From the NCBI GenBank assembly GCA_036365515.1, contig CM070875.1, positions 93,981,628 to 94,045,627 on the forward strand: a stretch of DNA of 64,000 nucleotides. Direction: 5' to 3'. The notes beneath the pieces were generated by a model. That model did not search any database. It saw nothing but the letters and a program-made list of their open reading frames with translations, and was not told where the DNA came from. Below, in pieces: positions 1-10,985 of the stretch; positions within the stretch are counted from its first letter, which is position 1; each line of letters starts with the position of its first letter. Source of the DNA: Torymus aiolomorphi. Its lineage: Eukaryota; Arthropoda; Insecta; Hymenoptera; Torymidae. Both the position numbers and the translations under genes were made by a program.

Positions 1-1256
1 ACCCCACCACCCTCCACATTCACCTCTCCAACTTGCCATTCTCACTTAAATTAATAAAGAATGATAAATGTTATCTAATTTACTTGACTCTATCATTAAA
101 TTTACATTATTCCGATTTCTTAGAATGTGAATACTTTCAAGGCTTTCCTCTTATATTTATTCTTAATCCCCTGTTCCAAAATATCCACACTCCCAAAATC
201 GAAAGAATGCAAACTATTTAAACAATGTTCTTTCAAACCCGATGTACAACTTGAGCTGCGTAAACTATATTGATGTTCATATATTCTCTTTTTCAAATAT
301 CTACCCGTTTGACCAATATAACCACCATTACAATCCCTACAATTAATTTTATAAACAACTCCCGATTTCAAACATTTATCATCCTTGTCTTTACAATTAC
401 TAAATAACCTTTCTAAATTATTATCATTTCTAAAGAAAACTTGAATATTATATTTACTAAAAACCCTTCTAATCCTTTCCGACAAACCTCTAACATATGG
501 TAAACTAAAATATGCATTCTTTCCATTTCTATTCCTTGTTTGATTATCTACCCACTGCTTCAATCCACCATTATAAATTTCCCACACTCTCTCATCAATC
601 ATTTTATCAATAAATTTTACGGGATAACTATTTTTAATAAATGTTTCTCTAACTAAATTTAAATTCTTTTTCCTAAAATCTTTATGTGACAATTTAATCG
701 CTCTGTCAATGACACCTTTGATCGCACCTGTCTTGTTTCCGAATTGGTGGTGAGAATCAAAATTTAAAAATCTACCTGACCATGTAGGTTTTCTATACCA
801 ATCTAATTTCACTCTATTATTATTACCTCTAATGACTCTAATATCTAAAAAACTCAATTGATAATCTTTCTCAACTTCTTTTGTGAATTTAATTCTATCA
901 TGGATAGAATTAAACACATCCACCATTTCATCCACAAAACATTCTGGTACAACTGCAAAAATGTCATCAACATATCTTTTAAAAATAATTGGCTGAAAAA
1001 CCAACTTAGACAAAGCAATACTTTCCAATTTTTCCATTACTAAATTGGCTATAACAGGTGACAAAGGTGATCCCATTGGACAACCATATCTTTGTTCATA
1101 TAGACTATTATCAAAAGAAAAAATTGTGTTTTTAAAAACCAAATTAAGTGCCTTTATAAATTCATCTTTTGTTAAACTAGTATGTACTTTAATTTCAGAC
1201 CATTTATCTTGTATAATATCATTCAACAACTCTAAAGGTATATTTGTAAACAAAGA
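1..1256 (-). mobile_element. Penelope-like element copy A1, 5'-truncated
   Basis: A minus-strand frame (120-1319) encodes the C-terminal part of a Penelope-like reverse transcriptase followed by a GIY-YIG endonuclease. Visible motifs are GCPMGSPLSPV, RYVDDIF (the catalytic Asp pair) and, near the C-terminus, a Cys-rich VYKINC segment followed by GGYIGQTGR, typical of the GIY-YIG module that PLEs use for insertion. The copy runs off the left window edge on its 3' side. At about 1256 it stops abruptly within the RT domain and meets a second copy in opposite orientation, so the first residues of the open frame are read through the junction and are not PLE protein. The last C-terminal residues differ from sister copies through a small indel near position 150. 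Assignment to PLE is firm; the element is not intact. Confidence 0.9.
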
Positions 1257-2891
1257 TATATTAAAGATAGTTGGAGTTTTTAAGGTATAATGAAAGATAT
1301 TATTATTCCGAATGATCATAGGATGGTTGCATTGGATGTAGTATCTGTGTTTACAAATATACCTTTAGAGTTGTTGAATGATATTATACAAGATAAATGG
1401 TCTGAAATTAAAGTACATACTAGTTTAACAAAAGATGAATTTATAAAGGCACTTAATTTGGTTTTTAAAAACACAATTTTTTCTTTTGATAATAGTCTAT
1501 ATGAACAAAGATATGGTTGTCTAATGGGATCACCTTTGTCACCTGTTATAGTTAAGCCATTTAGTAATGGAAATATTGGAAAGTATTGGTTTGTCTAGGT
1601 TGGTTTTTCAGCCAATTATTTTTAAAAGATATGTTGATGACATTTTTGCAGTTGTACCAGAATGTTTTGTGGATGAAATGGTGGATGTGTTTAATTCTAT
1701 CCATGATAGAATTAAATTCACAAAAGAAGTTGAGAAAGATTATCAATTGAGTTTTTTAGATATTAGAGTCATTAGAGGTAATAATAATAGAGTGAAATTA
1801 GATTGGTATAGAAAACCTACATGGTCAGGTAGATTTTTAAATTTTGATTCTCACCACCAATTCGGAAACAAGACAGGTGCGATCAAAGGTGTCATTGACA
1901 GAGCGATTAAATTGTCACATAAAGATTTTAGGAAAAAGAATTTAAATTTAGTTAGAGAAACATTTATTAAAAATAGTTATCCCGTAAAATTTATTGATAA
2001 AATGATTGATGAGAGAGTGTGGGAAATTTATAATGGTGGATTGAAGCAGCGGGTAGATAATCAAACAAGGAATAGAAATGGAAAGAATGCATATTTTAGT
2101 TTACCATATGTTAGAGGTTTGTCGGAAAGGATTAGAAGGGTTTTTAGTAAATATAATATTCAAGTTTTCTTTAGAAATGATAATAATTTAGAAAGGTTAT
2201 TTAGTAATTGTAAAGACAAGGATGATAAATGTTTGAAATCGGGAGTTGTTTATAAAATTAATTGTAGGGATTGTAATGGTGGTTATATTGGTCAAACGGG
2301 TAGATATTTGAAAAAGAGAATATATGAACATCAATATAGTTTACGCAGCTCAAGTTGTACATCGGGTTTGAAAGAACATTGTTTAAATAGTTTGCATTCT
2401 TTCGATTTTGGGAGTGTGGATATTTTGGAACAGGGGATTAAGAATAAATATAAGAGGGAAAGCCTTGAAAGTATTCACATTCTAAGAAATCGGAATAATG
2501 TAAATTTAATGATAGAGTCAAGTAAATTAGATAACATTTATCATTCTTTATTAATTTAAGTGAGAATGGCAAGTTGGAGAGGTGAATGTGGAGGGTGGTG
2601 GGGTAAGAGAAAAGAAGGGGGTATGGGTGCATGGTATATAAGGAGGTGTATCGCGGGTTTTATTTCAGTCCCTGAGGAGGAGCCGGAGCAGGCTCGAAAC
2701 GTCGGACAATGTGGTGGTGGTGGGCAGTCAGATCGTCCTTTGCTAACAAAATTTTTTTCCAGATTTTAATTAAGTTTTTATTTCAGATTCTGCGGGGGTG
2801 ATTATAAACAAGGGCAATCTGACTGCCATAAATATTAATTATTTTAATTTAATTTATAAGACTGTAAGACCGATGGAAAAATTCTTATCAG

Positions 2892-2894
<3 letters not shown>
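1257..2894 (+). mobile_element. Penelope-like element copy A2, head-to-head with A1
   Basis: Plus-strand frames 1290-1598 and 1567-2559 together encode the same RT-GIY-YIG protein as A1. A small indel near 1550, just after the GSPLSPV motif, shifts the frame, and the CPMG motif reads CLMG. The C-terminal frame is intact through RYVDDIF and GGYIGQTGR to a stop at 2557-2559. The 3' untranslated part (2560-2894) holds a hammerhead-like fold and ends in ATTCTTATCAGTT, directly against a TA array. The copy starts at about 1257 in the middle of the RT domain, so A1 and A2 form a palindrome with no spacer. This arrangement recurs at 8.39 kb. Confidence 0.9.
2668..2707 (+). ncRNA. Hammerhead-ribozyme-like motif of PLE A2
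   Basis: The segment contains CTGAGGA, a GAGCC/GGCTC helix, then GAAAC and GTC, flanked by GTCC and GGAC. This matches the hammerhead core order CUGANGA - stem II - GAAA - stem III - UH, with a 4-bp stem I (GTCC/GGAC). Stem III would be only AC/GU, and the ACGT there is self-complementary, which would suit a dimeric ribozyme. Hammerhead motifs are known from the terminal repeats of Penelope-like elements. One unpaired G sits between CTGAGGA and stem II, so activity is inferred, not shown. Confidence 0.7.

Positions 2895-2957
<63 letters not shown>
2895..2957. repeat. TA microsatellite
   Basis: An uninterrupted (TA)n tract lies between the 3' end of PLE A2 and a core-motif foldback unit. Confidence 0.95.
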
Positions 2958-3287
2958 CTTAGTACACCGCTGCCTTCCAGGACACCTACAGGTTTTCTGC
3001 AATAGAAGTAGGTATAAAACGTTAAACAGTATATAAGTGACTAAAGAAATAATATCCCTCAGGGTGTTGACTAACACCACGACGCCTACGGCGCCCCCTT
3101 CCAGTTCCGCAGTATTTTACGTTGATTTCGGAAAAATTTTACGGAAAAAACGTCGTGAAAGAAACCCTAAATGTCCTGAATGGTAGCGGTAAACATATTC
3201 CTAATTCAGTACAGTCCTGAAAACATGCAAATGTCCTGAAACATAGCGGTAAACCAATGAAAAGTCCTGAAACATAGCGGTGAACAG

Positions 3288-3294
<7 letters not shown>
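2958..3294 (+). repeat. Core-motif foldback unit U1 (TCCTGAAACATAGCGG word)
   Basis: The unit contains GTGACTAAAGAAATAAT at 3037-3053, followed by a CCCT...GTTGACT stretch, a block also found at seven other places in the window. To its right the word GTCCTGAAACATAGCGGT is repeated about four times in diverged form (3170-3290). To its left CCAGGACA is the inverse of the start of that word. It is bounded on both sides by TA arrays. I know no named family for it. Confidence 0.6.

Positions 3295-3346
<52 letters not shown>
3295..3346. repeat. TA microsatellite
   Basis: A (TA)n tract separating foldback units U1 and U2. Confidence 0.95.
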
Positions 3347-3350
<4 letters not shown>

Positions 3351-3695
3351 TCATTGTACGGTATTTTGACGATTTCATAAAAAATTTGTACAATAGTGGT
3401 GACACAAATATAAACATTGTTATAAACAACCAATAAACAAGCGCGTGACTAAAGAAATAATGACCCTAAGGTTATTGACTAACACCACGACGCCTGCGGC
3501 GCCCGCTTTTACGGAAAAATATCACGGAATTTCCGAAATCGATGTATTAACACATTGTATTGTGGAAACCGCTGAAAAATCCTCAAAATGCCTCTCGAGT
3601 GCTTTGGACTTTTGAGGAGACTCCTCAAAATGCCTACAAAATCCTCAAAATTCGGTATATATGACCTATATAATCCTCAAAATGCGTCCCAGATG

Positions 3696-3697
<2 letters not shown>
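3347..3697 (+). repeat. Core-motif foldback unit U2 (CCTCAAAATGCC word)
   Basis: The core motif GTGACTAAAGAAATAAT is at 3445-3461 and continues into ACCCTAAGGTTATTGACT. Next comes ACACCACGACGCCTGCGGCG, which is shared with U1. The right part (3578-3690) repeats CCTCAAAATGCC and its inverse several times. The inverse word is weak on the left side. TA arrays flank the unit. Confidence 0.55.

Positions 3698-3742
<45 letters not shown>
3698..3742. repeat. TA microsatellite
   Basis: A (TA)n tract between units U2 and U3. Confidence 0.95.
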
Positions 3743-3746
<4 letters not shown>

Positions 3747-3975
3747 TTCTCGAAAGGGGTTTATAAATTCCGTTTTTTTATATATAGGGGTTTATCGAGC
3801 CCGATTTTGATTATACAGCCCGGGCTTCATAATATTTCTAAATATAGGGGCTTATGCGGCCCGACCTAGAGTCTATAATCCCAGGGTCCATTATTTCTTT
3901 AGTCACTTGCCATAGGGAACTCTGGGCTGTAGGTACTAATATACAGTCTTAGGCTACATAAACCCCGATAAGTGT
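3743..3975 (-). repeat. Core-motif foldback unit U3 (GGGGCTTATGCGGCCCG word)
   Basis: The core is inverted here: GGGTCCATTATTTCTTTAGTCAC at 3884-3906 reads as the shared motif on the minus strand. The left arm repeats the word ATAGGGGTTTATCGAGCCCG in three diverged versions. The right arm carries its inverse (AACCCCGATAA at about 3961). A TA array follows. Confidence 0.6.
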
Positions 3976-3982
3976 GTATGTA

Positions 3983-4065
<83 letters not shown>

Positions 4066-4090
4066 ATATATATACAAATATATATATATA
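3976..4090. repeat. TA/TG microsatellite
   Basis: A long, slightly interrupted (TA)n tract ends against the presumed Helitron 3' terminus. Confidence 0.95.
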
Positions 4091-4108
4091 CTAGCGGGGC
4101 TGCGCCCC
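4091..4108 (-). other. Candidate Helitron 3' terminus (hairpin plus CTAG)
   Basis: On the minus strand the sequence GGGGC-GCA-GCCCC forms a hairpin (4096-4108), followed after one base by CTAG (4094-4091) and then T. Helitrons end in a short hairpin and CTRR and insert between A and T. The spacing from hairpin to CTAG is shorter than the usual ten or so bases. The Helitron genes lie upstream on the same strand, so position and orientation agree. Confidence 0.5.
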
Positions 4109-4669
4109 CTACTCGCTCCGCTCGTCAATATTTGAAAAATAAAACCTTGAAGACTTTGAACCTATTTATTTTCAAGGTAGTGATTTTTTTGAATATATAA
4201 GAGTACATTTACGCTATCAATTTTGAAATTGATTTAAAAATCTTTTGTTCTATTTTATTTTTATTATTTAATGTATAAACTGAAACTGAAATAAATTTCG
4301 TATACCGATTTCATTTAGCTATTGATTTAGATCTCTTATAATATCGTTTAAACAATTCCTCATTTATTTTATACTATTATTGCGTATATTTTATATTGTG
4401 AAATTTGTTTTTTGAAAATATAAGAGCATAATCACTTTAAAAATTTTGATTTAAAAATCTTTTCTTTGATTTTATTTGTATTTTTATATGGATCAAATCG
4501 AAATTTAATTACATTTTATATACAATTTTCATTTAGCTAATTATTATAATCTTATCATTCAAATAATTTCTCCTTTATTTTATACTTTTATTGCGTATAT
4601 TTTATATTGAGAAATTTGGTTTTTGAATATATTTTTTAATAAATATATGCAATAAATATGTATATATAC
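4109..4669 (-). other. Helitron 3' non-coding part with internal duplication
   Basis: An AT-rich stretch with no gene. Two diverged direct repeats of roughly 210-230 bp (about 4190-4416 and 4417-4628) share blocks such as TATTGCGTATATTTTATATTG and TTTCATTTAGCTA. The stretch would rejoin the Helitron coding part at 9455 if the PLE cluster were removed. Confidence 0.6.
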
Positions 4670-4683
4670 ATATTTACTTATAT
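4670..4683. repeat. Target-site duplication, left copy (PLE cluster)
   Basis: ATATTTACTTATAT here is repeated exactly at 9441-9454, on the other side of the three-copy PLE cluster. Both copies abut PLE 3' ends. Confidence 0.85.
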
Positions 4684-4869
4684 CAACTGATAAGAATTTT
4701 TCCATCGGTCTTACAGTCTTACAAATTAAATTAAAATAATTAATATTTATGGCAGTCAGATTGCCCTTGTTTATAATAACCCCCGCAGAATCTGAAATAA
4801 AAACTTAATTAAAATCTGGAAAAAACTTTGTTAGCAAAGGACGATCTGACTGCCCACCACCACCACATT

Positions 4870-4909
4870 GTCCGACGTTTCGAGCCTGCTCCGGCTCCTC
4901 CTCAGGGAC
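4870..4909 (-). ncRNA. Hammerhead-ribozyme-like motif of PLE A3
   Basis: Same core as in A2, read on the minus strand: GTCC - CTGAGGA - GAGCC/GGCTC - GAAAC - GTC - GGAC. Confidence 0.7.
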
Positions 4910-5017
4910 TGAAATAAAACCCGCGATACACCTCCTTATATACCATGCACCCATACCCCCTTCTTTTCTCTTACCCCACCACCCTCCACATTCCCCTCTC
5001 CAACTTGCCATTCTCAC

Positions 5018-7471
5018 TTAAATTAATAAAGAATGATAAATGTTATCTAATTTACTTGACTCTATCATTAAATTTACATTATTCCGATTTCTTAGAATGT
5101 GAATACTTTCAAGGCTTTCCCTCTTATATTTATTCTTAATCCCCTGTTCCAAAATATCCACACTCCCAAAATCGAAAGAATGCAAACTATTTAAACAATG
5201 TTCTTTCAAACCCGATGTACAACTTGAGCTGCGTAAACTATATTGTTCATATATTCTCTTTTTCAAATATCTACCCGTTTGACCAATATAACAACCATTA
5301 CAATCCCTACAATTAATTTTATAAACAACTCCCGATTTCAAACATTTATCATCCTTGTCTTTACAATTACTAAATAACCTTTCTAAATTATTATCATTTC
5401 TAAAGAAAACTTGAATATTATGTTTACTAAAAACCCTTCTAATCCTTTCCGACAAACCTCTAACATATGGTAAACTAAAATATGCATTCTTTCAATTTCT
5501 ATTCCTTGTTTGATTATCTACCCGCTGCTTCAATCCACCATTATAAATTTCCCACACTCTCTCATCAATCATTTTATCAATAAATTTTACGGGATAACTA
5601 TTTTTAATAAATGTTTCTCTAACTAAATTTAAATTCTTTTTCCTAAAATCTTTATGTGACAATTTAATCGCTCTGTCAATGACACCTTTGATCGCACCTG
5701 TCTTGTTTCCGAATTGGTGGTGAGAATCAAAATTTAAAAATCTACCTGACCATGTAGGTTTTCTATACCAATCTAATTTCACTCTATTATTATTACCTCT
5801 AATGACTCTAGTATCTAAAAAACTCAATTGATAATCTTTCTCAACTTCTTTTGTGAATTTAATTCTACCATGGATAGAATTAAACACATCCACCATTTCA
5901 TCCACAAAACATTCTGGTACAACTGCAAAAATGTCATCAACATATCTTTTAAAAATAATTGGCTGAAAAACCAACTTAGACAAAGCAATACTTTCCAATT
6001 TTTCCATTACTAAATTGGCTATAACAGGTGACAAGGGTGATCCCATTGGACAACCATATCTTTGTTCATATAGATTATTATCAAAAGAAAAAATTGTGTT
6101 TTTAAAAACCAAATTAAGTGCCTTTATAAATTCATCTTTTGTTAAACTAGTATGTACTTTAATTTCAGACCATTTATCTTGTATAATATCATTCAACAAC
6201 TCTAAAGGTATATTTGTAAACAAAGATACTACATCCAATGAAACCATCCTATGATCATTCGGAATAATAATATCTTTCATTATACCATAAAAACTCCAAC
6301 TATCTTTAATATATGAATTTGTTTTACCCACTATCTTGAACAATATATTAGACAAAAATCTAGCAAGTCTATACGTCGGAAAATTTATCGATGATATTAT
6401 TATTCTATATGTCAACTGTTCTTTGTGAATTTTAGGAAGCCCATAACATTTAGCTACAGTGCCATTTTCACATTTTAAATATTTAAACATACTATCTTTA
6501 ATATAAGCTTTTGTTTTCCAATGCATCAATAATTCTTTCATTTTATCTTGTAGTCTATTGATATGTGGATTCCTAATTTTCACATAAGTGGTATCATCCT
6601 CCAACATAAGTTGAATTTTATTAATATAATCCCTTTTATCTGAAACTACAGTTACATTTCCTTTATCTGCTTTTTGGAAGATCATATTCGGATTCTCTCT
6701 CAAGAATTTCTTCGTTATTTTTAATTCATGGAATAAATTACTGTTCAAATAATTATCAAATCTATGTTCTCTTTTAAAATTATCAACAACTTTAACTAAA
6801 GAACTCCTACATTCTTTTTTAAACTCCAGATTAAAACTACTCATACTACTTTCTACCTCAGCGATGATATTCTTGATCGGAAGAGATTTACTTGAATACG
6901 ATATTCCAAATTTAGCACCCTTTGACATGATATTTACCACTTCTTCTGGTATTACTTTGTCAGTTAAATTTCTAAACCAATCCTTATTAACATTGTTAGT
7001 TTGATTGACCTGAGAGTGTTTTCTATGCTTTAAATATTCAAATTTTCTTTTTAATTTACTCCTATGGTTATATTTTACTTTTTCAAAGTGCCTCTTTTGA
7101 CCACGAAAAAATTCTTGCAAATCATTCTGTTCTATTTTATTATATAAATATCTTTCAAGTTCTAATAAATATTTATTCAAACGATTAATTTCAAAATTCA
7201 AATCTCTAATTTCTAAGTTAAGTAATTTATTTTTGAAAAAGAAAATATTTTTCCGTAGATCATAAGAAACTCTTTTATTGTAATCCCGATAAAACCCCTT
7301 ATCATCAAAGTTTTTTCCAATATTTTTAGGAAAAATATTTGATTTTTTACACCTTAGAAGAAAAGTGAGTTGCTCCTTTAAAATTACAATCCTTAAAACC
7401 ATTTTTACCCATTTTGAGCAATAATCTTTCACCACCTTCCCATAAATCCCATATATATCTCTAAAAAACAT
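5018..7471 (-). pseudogene. PLE reverse transcriptase / GIY-YIG protein with one nonsense codon
   Basis: The frame starts at 7471 and is open for 659 codons. It has a Lys- and Asn-rich N-terminal region (1-250), KADKGNVTVV (about 268-277), YGLPKIHK (343-350), SLDVVSLFTNIP (411-422), GCPMGSPLSPV (473-483) and the catalytic RYVDDIF (509-515). A GGA to TGA change creates a stop at 5489-5491. The same frame then resumes and encodes the Cys-rich linker and GIY-YIG module (VYKINC, CYIGQTGR) to the terminal stop at 5018-5020. One codon is missing just after the module (EQYS instead of EHQYS). PLE proteins prime reverse transcription at nicked DNA. The start Met is the first in frame after the tandem junction. 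Only the single stop makes this copy non-functional as read. Confidence 0.9.
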
Positions 7472-7541
7472 TTTACCCCACCTTTAATAGACCTTAGTTT
7501 TATCATTAAAAATATTACTTATGTCGACTGGAATTTAATAT

Positions 7542-8393
7542 CAACTGATAAGAATTTTTCCATCGGTCTTACAGTCTTACAAATTAAATTAAAATAATTA
7601 ATATTTATGGCAGTCAGATTGCCCTTGTTTATAATCACCCCCGCAGAATCTGAAATAAAAACTTAATTAAAATCTAGAAAAAACTTTGTTAGCAAAGGAC
7701 GATCTGACTGCCCACCACCACCACATTGTCCGACGTTTCGAGCCTGCTCCGGCTCCTCCTCAGGGACTGAAATAAAACCCGCGATACACCTCCTTATATA
7801 CCATGCACCCATACCCCCTTCTTTTCTCTTACCCACCACCCTCCACATTCCCCTCTCCAACTTGCCATTCTCACTTAAATTAATAAAGAATGATAAATGT
7901 TATCTAATTTACTTGACTCTATCATTAAATTTACATTATTCCAATTTCTTAGAATGTGAATACTTTCAAGGCTTTCCCTCTTATATTTATTCTTAATCCC
8001 CTGTTCCAAAATATCCACACTCCCAAAATCGAAAGAATGCAAACTATTTAAACAATGTTCTTTCAAACCCGATGTACAACTTGAGCTGCGTAAACTATAT
8101 TGATGTTCATATATTCTCTTTTTCAAATATCTACCCGTTTGACCAATATAACAACCATTACAATCCCTACAATTAATTTTATAAACAACTCCCGATTTCA
8201 AACATTTATCATCCTTGTCTTTACAATTACTAAATAACCTTTCTAAATTATTATCATTTCTAAAGAAAACTTGAATATTATGTTTACTAAAAACCCTTCT
8301 AATCCTTTCCGACAAACCTCTAACATATGGTAAACTAAAATATGCATTCTTTCCATTTCTATTCATTGTTTGATTATCTACCCGCTGCTTTGA
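7542..8393 (-). mobile_element. Penelope-like element copy A4, C-terminal part only
   Basis: A minus-strand frame (7875-8366) encodes the last 163 residues, including SGVVYKINC and CYIGQTGR, and ends at the same stop as the sister copies. The copy is truncated at about 8390, where it meets A5 in opposite orientation after a few bases of unclear origin (TTGACCCGG). Its 3' end is fused to the 5' end of A3. Confidence 0.9.
7728..7767 (-). ncRNA. Hammerhead-ribozyme-like motif of PLE A4
   Basis: Same core as in A2 and A3. Because A4 directly precedes A3, this motif sits where a terminal repeat would process the A3 transcript 5' end. Confidence 0.7.
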
Positions 8394-9440
8394 CCCGGTG
8401 TCATTGACAGAGCGATTAAATTGTCACATAAAGATTTTAGGAAAAAGAATTTAAATTTAGTTAGAGAAACATTTATTAAAAATAGTTATCCCGTAAAATT
8501 TATTGATAAAATGATTGATGAGAGAGTGTGGGAAATTTATAATGGTGGATTGAAGCAGCGGGTAGATAATTAAACAAGGAATAGAAATGGAAAGAATGCA
8601 TATTTTAGTTTACCATATGTTAGAGGTTTGCCGGAAAGGATTAGAAGGGTTTTTAGTAAACATAATATTCAAGTTTTCTTTAGAAATGATAATAATTTAG
8701 AAAGGTTATTTAGTAATTGTAAAGACAAGGATGATAAATGTTTGAAGTCGGGAGTTGTTTATAAAATTAATTGTAGGGATTGTAATGGTTGTTATATTGG
8801 TCAAACGGGTAGATATTTGAAAAAGAGAATATATGAACATCAATATAGTTTACGCAGCTCAAGTTGTACATCGGGTTTGAAAGAACATTGTTTAAATAGT
8901 TTGCATTCTTTCGATTTTGGGAGTGTGGATATTTTGGAACAGGGGATTAAGAATAAATATAAGAGGGAAAGCCTTGAATGTATTCACATTCTAAGAAATC
9001 GGAATAATGTAAATTTAATGATAGAGTCAAGTAAATTAGATAACATTTATCATTCTTTATTAATTTAAGTGAGAATGGCAAGTTGGAGAGGGGAATGTGG
9101 AGGTTGGTGGGGTAAGAGAAAAGAAGGGGGTATGGGTGCATGGTATATAAGGAGGTGTATCGCGGGTTTTATTTCAGTCCCTGAGGAGGAGCCGGAGCAG
9201 GCTCGAAACGTCGGACAATGTGGTGGTGGTGGGCAGTGAGATCGTCCTTTGCTAACAAAGTTTTTTCCAGATTTTAATTAAGTTTTTATTTCAGATTCTG
9301 CGGGGGTGATTATAAACAAGGGCAATCTGACTGCCATAAATATTAATTATTTTAATTTAATTTGTAAGACTGTAAGACCGATGGAAAAATTCTTATCAGT
9401 TGATATTAAATTGCAGTCGACATAAGTAATATTTTTAATG
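8394..9440 (+). mobile_element. Penelope-like element copy A5, inverted against A4
   Basis: From GTGTCATTGACAGAGCG onward the plus strand matches the C-terminal half of the PLE protein. A stop (TAA in place of CAA) lies at 8570-8572, and the rest is open from 8628 to 9068 through CYIGQTGR. After the common 3' end (CTTATCAGTTG) the copy continues for about 38 bp with sequence that matches the 5' start of A3 (GTCGACATAAGTAATATT). Either the true 3' end lies there, or a sliver of a further tandem copy was included. It ends at the right target-site duplicate. Confidence 0.9.
9177..9216 (+). ncRNA. Hammerhead-ribozyme-like motif of PLE A5
   Basis: Same 40-base core as the other A copies, plus strand, with intact CTGAGGA, GAAAC, GTC and 4-bp stem I. 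Confidence 0.7.
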
Positions 9441-9454
9441 ATATTTACTTATAT
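9441..9454. repeat. Target-site duplication, right copy (PLE cluster)
   Basis: Exact 14-base match to 4670-4683. Together they mark A3+A4+A5 as one insertion into the Helitron 3' region. Confidence 0.85.
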
Positions 9455-9468
9455 AACTAATTGTTTTT

Positions 9469-10168
9469 TTAATTATCAAGAATTTCTTCCCAAACAATAT
9501 TTTCAATTTCTAATGAATTTTCTAACTTATTTTGTATATATATGTTATCTGGATTTCTACATCGTGGTAAAGCAACATATAATTGACCGTGTGAGAATAA
9601 TTGCCTTTTGATGTATAACCCTACATAATCAAAACTTTGTCCCTGAGATTTATTAATGGTCATGCAAAATGCTGATGTTAATGGAAACTGGTTTTTATAA
9701 CGAATAACCGGTAATGAAGAAGATTCTCCTGTATTTAATGTAATTCTTGGAATAAAAAATCTATTACCTACTTTTTCTCCTGTTAATATTTCTGCTTAAA
9801 TATTATATCTAAATAATTTGGTTATTTTAAGTCTAGTACCGTTACCCAAACCTTCGTGTATACTCAATTTCTAATTACATAACCATAGCATTAACTTTTT
9901 AATCTAATTTATGAGGTGGCAAATCTTCATAAATATTGTTTAATGTTTCTATTGGAAAAAGTAGATGAATGTTGTCATCACTTTGATCAACACATTTATA
10001 AGTCGCATAATCTGTACTATAATAAGTCTTCTTATCACCATTTAATAACATTAAAATTTTTTTATTCAAAAATATAATGTCTTCATTATGAGGTGCTAAA
10101 ATAGCACGATCATAATCATTTATTTTATTAATATTTTTATAAATTTGTAAGCAAACATCGTTAGTTCT
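9469..10168 (-). pseudogene. Helitron helicase, C-terminal part (broken)
   Basis: Minus-strand frame 9469-9663 reads MTINKSQGQSFDYVGLYI...FSHGQLYVAL, the conserved C-terminal motif of Pif1-type helicases in Helitrons. Between 9664 and 10168 matching helicase sequence continues, but in several frames with stops (for example PLTSAF just before 9663 and APHNEDIIFLN further upstream). This is therefore the C-terminal third of the gene below, degraded by indels. Confidence 0.85.
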
Positions 10169-10915
10169 TCAATTATTAGGTATTATAAAAGGATTAATAT
10201 TACCGTCTCCAATTTGTAATAATAATTTTGAGAATTCATTATTCTGAGAACGAATATTGTGTTTTAATTTGAAAATTTTAAATAAATGGCAAAGTTTAGA
10301 ATATTTAATAGTGTCTTCAATTATAGCACTTCTAAATCCGTTTTTCATTACTGGGAGTATTTGTCGATAATCACCTCCGAAAATTATTAATTTTCCCCCA
10401 AAAGGTAAATCGTTTGTACATAAATCTCTTAAAGTTCTGCCAATAATTTCTAAAGCTTTTTTGGGTATCATAAATGCTTCATCCCAGATTATGACTTCTG
10501 TTTCTCTTAATTTCTTTTTATCTGATTCTAATTTTAAAAAAGAATTTTCAATACTATTTACAGCTAATGGTAATCTAAAGGTTCTATGAGTAGTCATTCC
10601 TTTGGGTAATAGAATAGACGCTATAACAGTCCAAGCCATTGATATAACATTTTTTCCTTTTGATAGAAAATAATAAATTAAAGTTTTATATAAAAGTGTT
10701 TTAACCAAACCTCCAGGACCGTCTATAAAATTTATTTTATTTATATTTTTTATAAGTTGTTTGAAAATAAATTTTTGATCTTCATTTAATTTCCTAAACA
10801 TGTCTTCGATTATTTCCTTACTAATTGAAATTATTTTACTATCGTATTTTATATCATTTATGATGGGATCAGGTTCAGGTAATCCAAAATCTGTACAAGA
10901 TAAATCTTCCAACAA
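10169..10915 (-). pseudogene. Helitron Pif1-like helicase domain, Walker A degenerate
   Basis: The 248-residue frame holds NEDQKFIFKQL, FIDGPGGLVKT, VIIWDEAFM (Walker B), GGKLIIFGGDYRQILPV and KLKHNIRSQN, the ordered motifs of the superfamily 1B helicase fused to Helitron Rep proteins. The usual GPGGTGKT ATP-binding loop is changed to GPGGLVKT, so the key GKT context is lost. It lies downstream of the Rep domain on the same strand, separated by a short non-open stretch (10916-10985). Helitron helicase unwinds DNA during rolling-circle transposition; this copy is presumably inactive. Confidence 0.9.
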
Positions 10916-10985
10916 TAATAATTTATTTATATGATCTAAAGCTAAGTTATCTTTATTTTCATGAAAATCTTTACTAAAATATTTT

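Larger units (their letters stand above)
4684..7541 (-). mobile_element. Penelope-like element copy A3, near full length
   Basis: This is the only copy with the complete protein-coding region. Its 3' end (left) starts with the complement of ATTCTTATCAGTTG. Its 5' untranslated part (7472-7541) joins directly to the 3' end of copy A4, so A4 and A3 form a head-to-tail tandem on the minus strand, a known PLE arrangement in which the upstream copy supplies the terminal repeat. Near-identity with A1, A2, A4 and A5 implies recent amplification. Confidence 0.9.
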
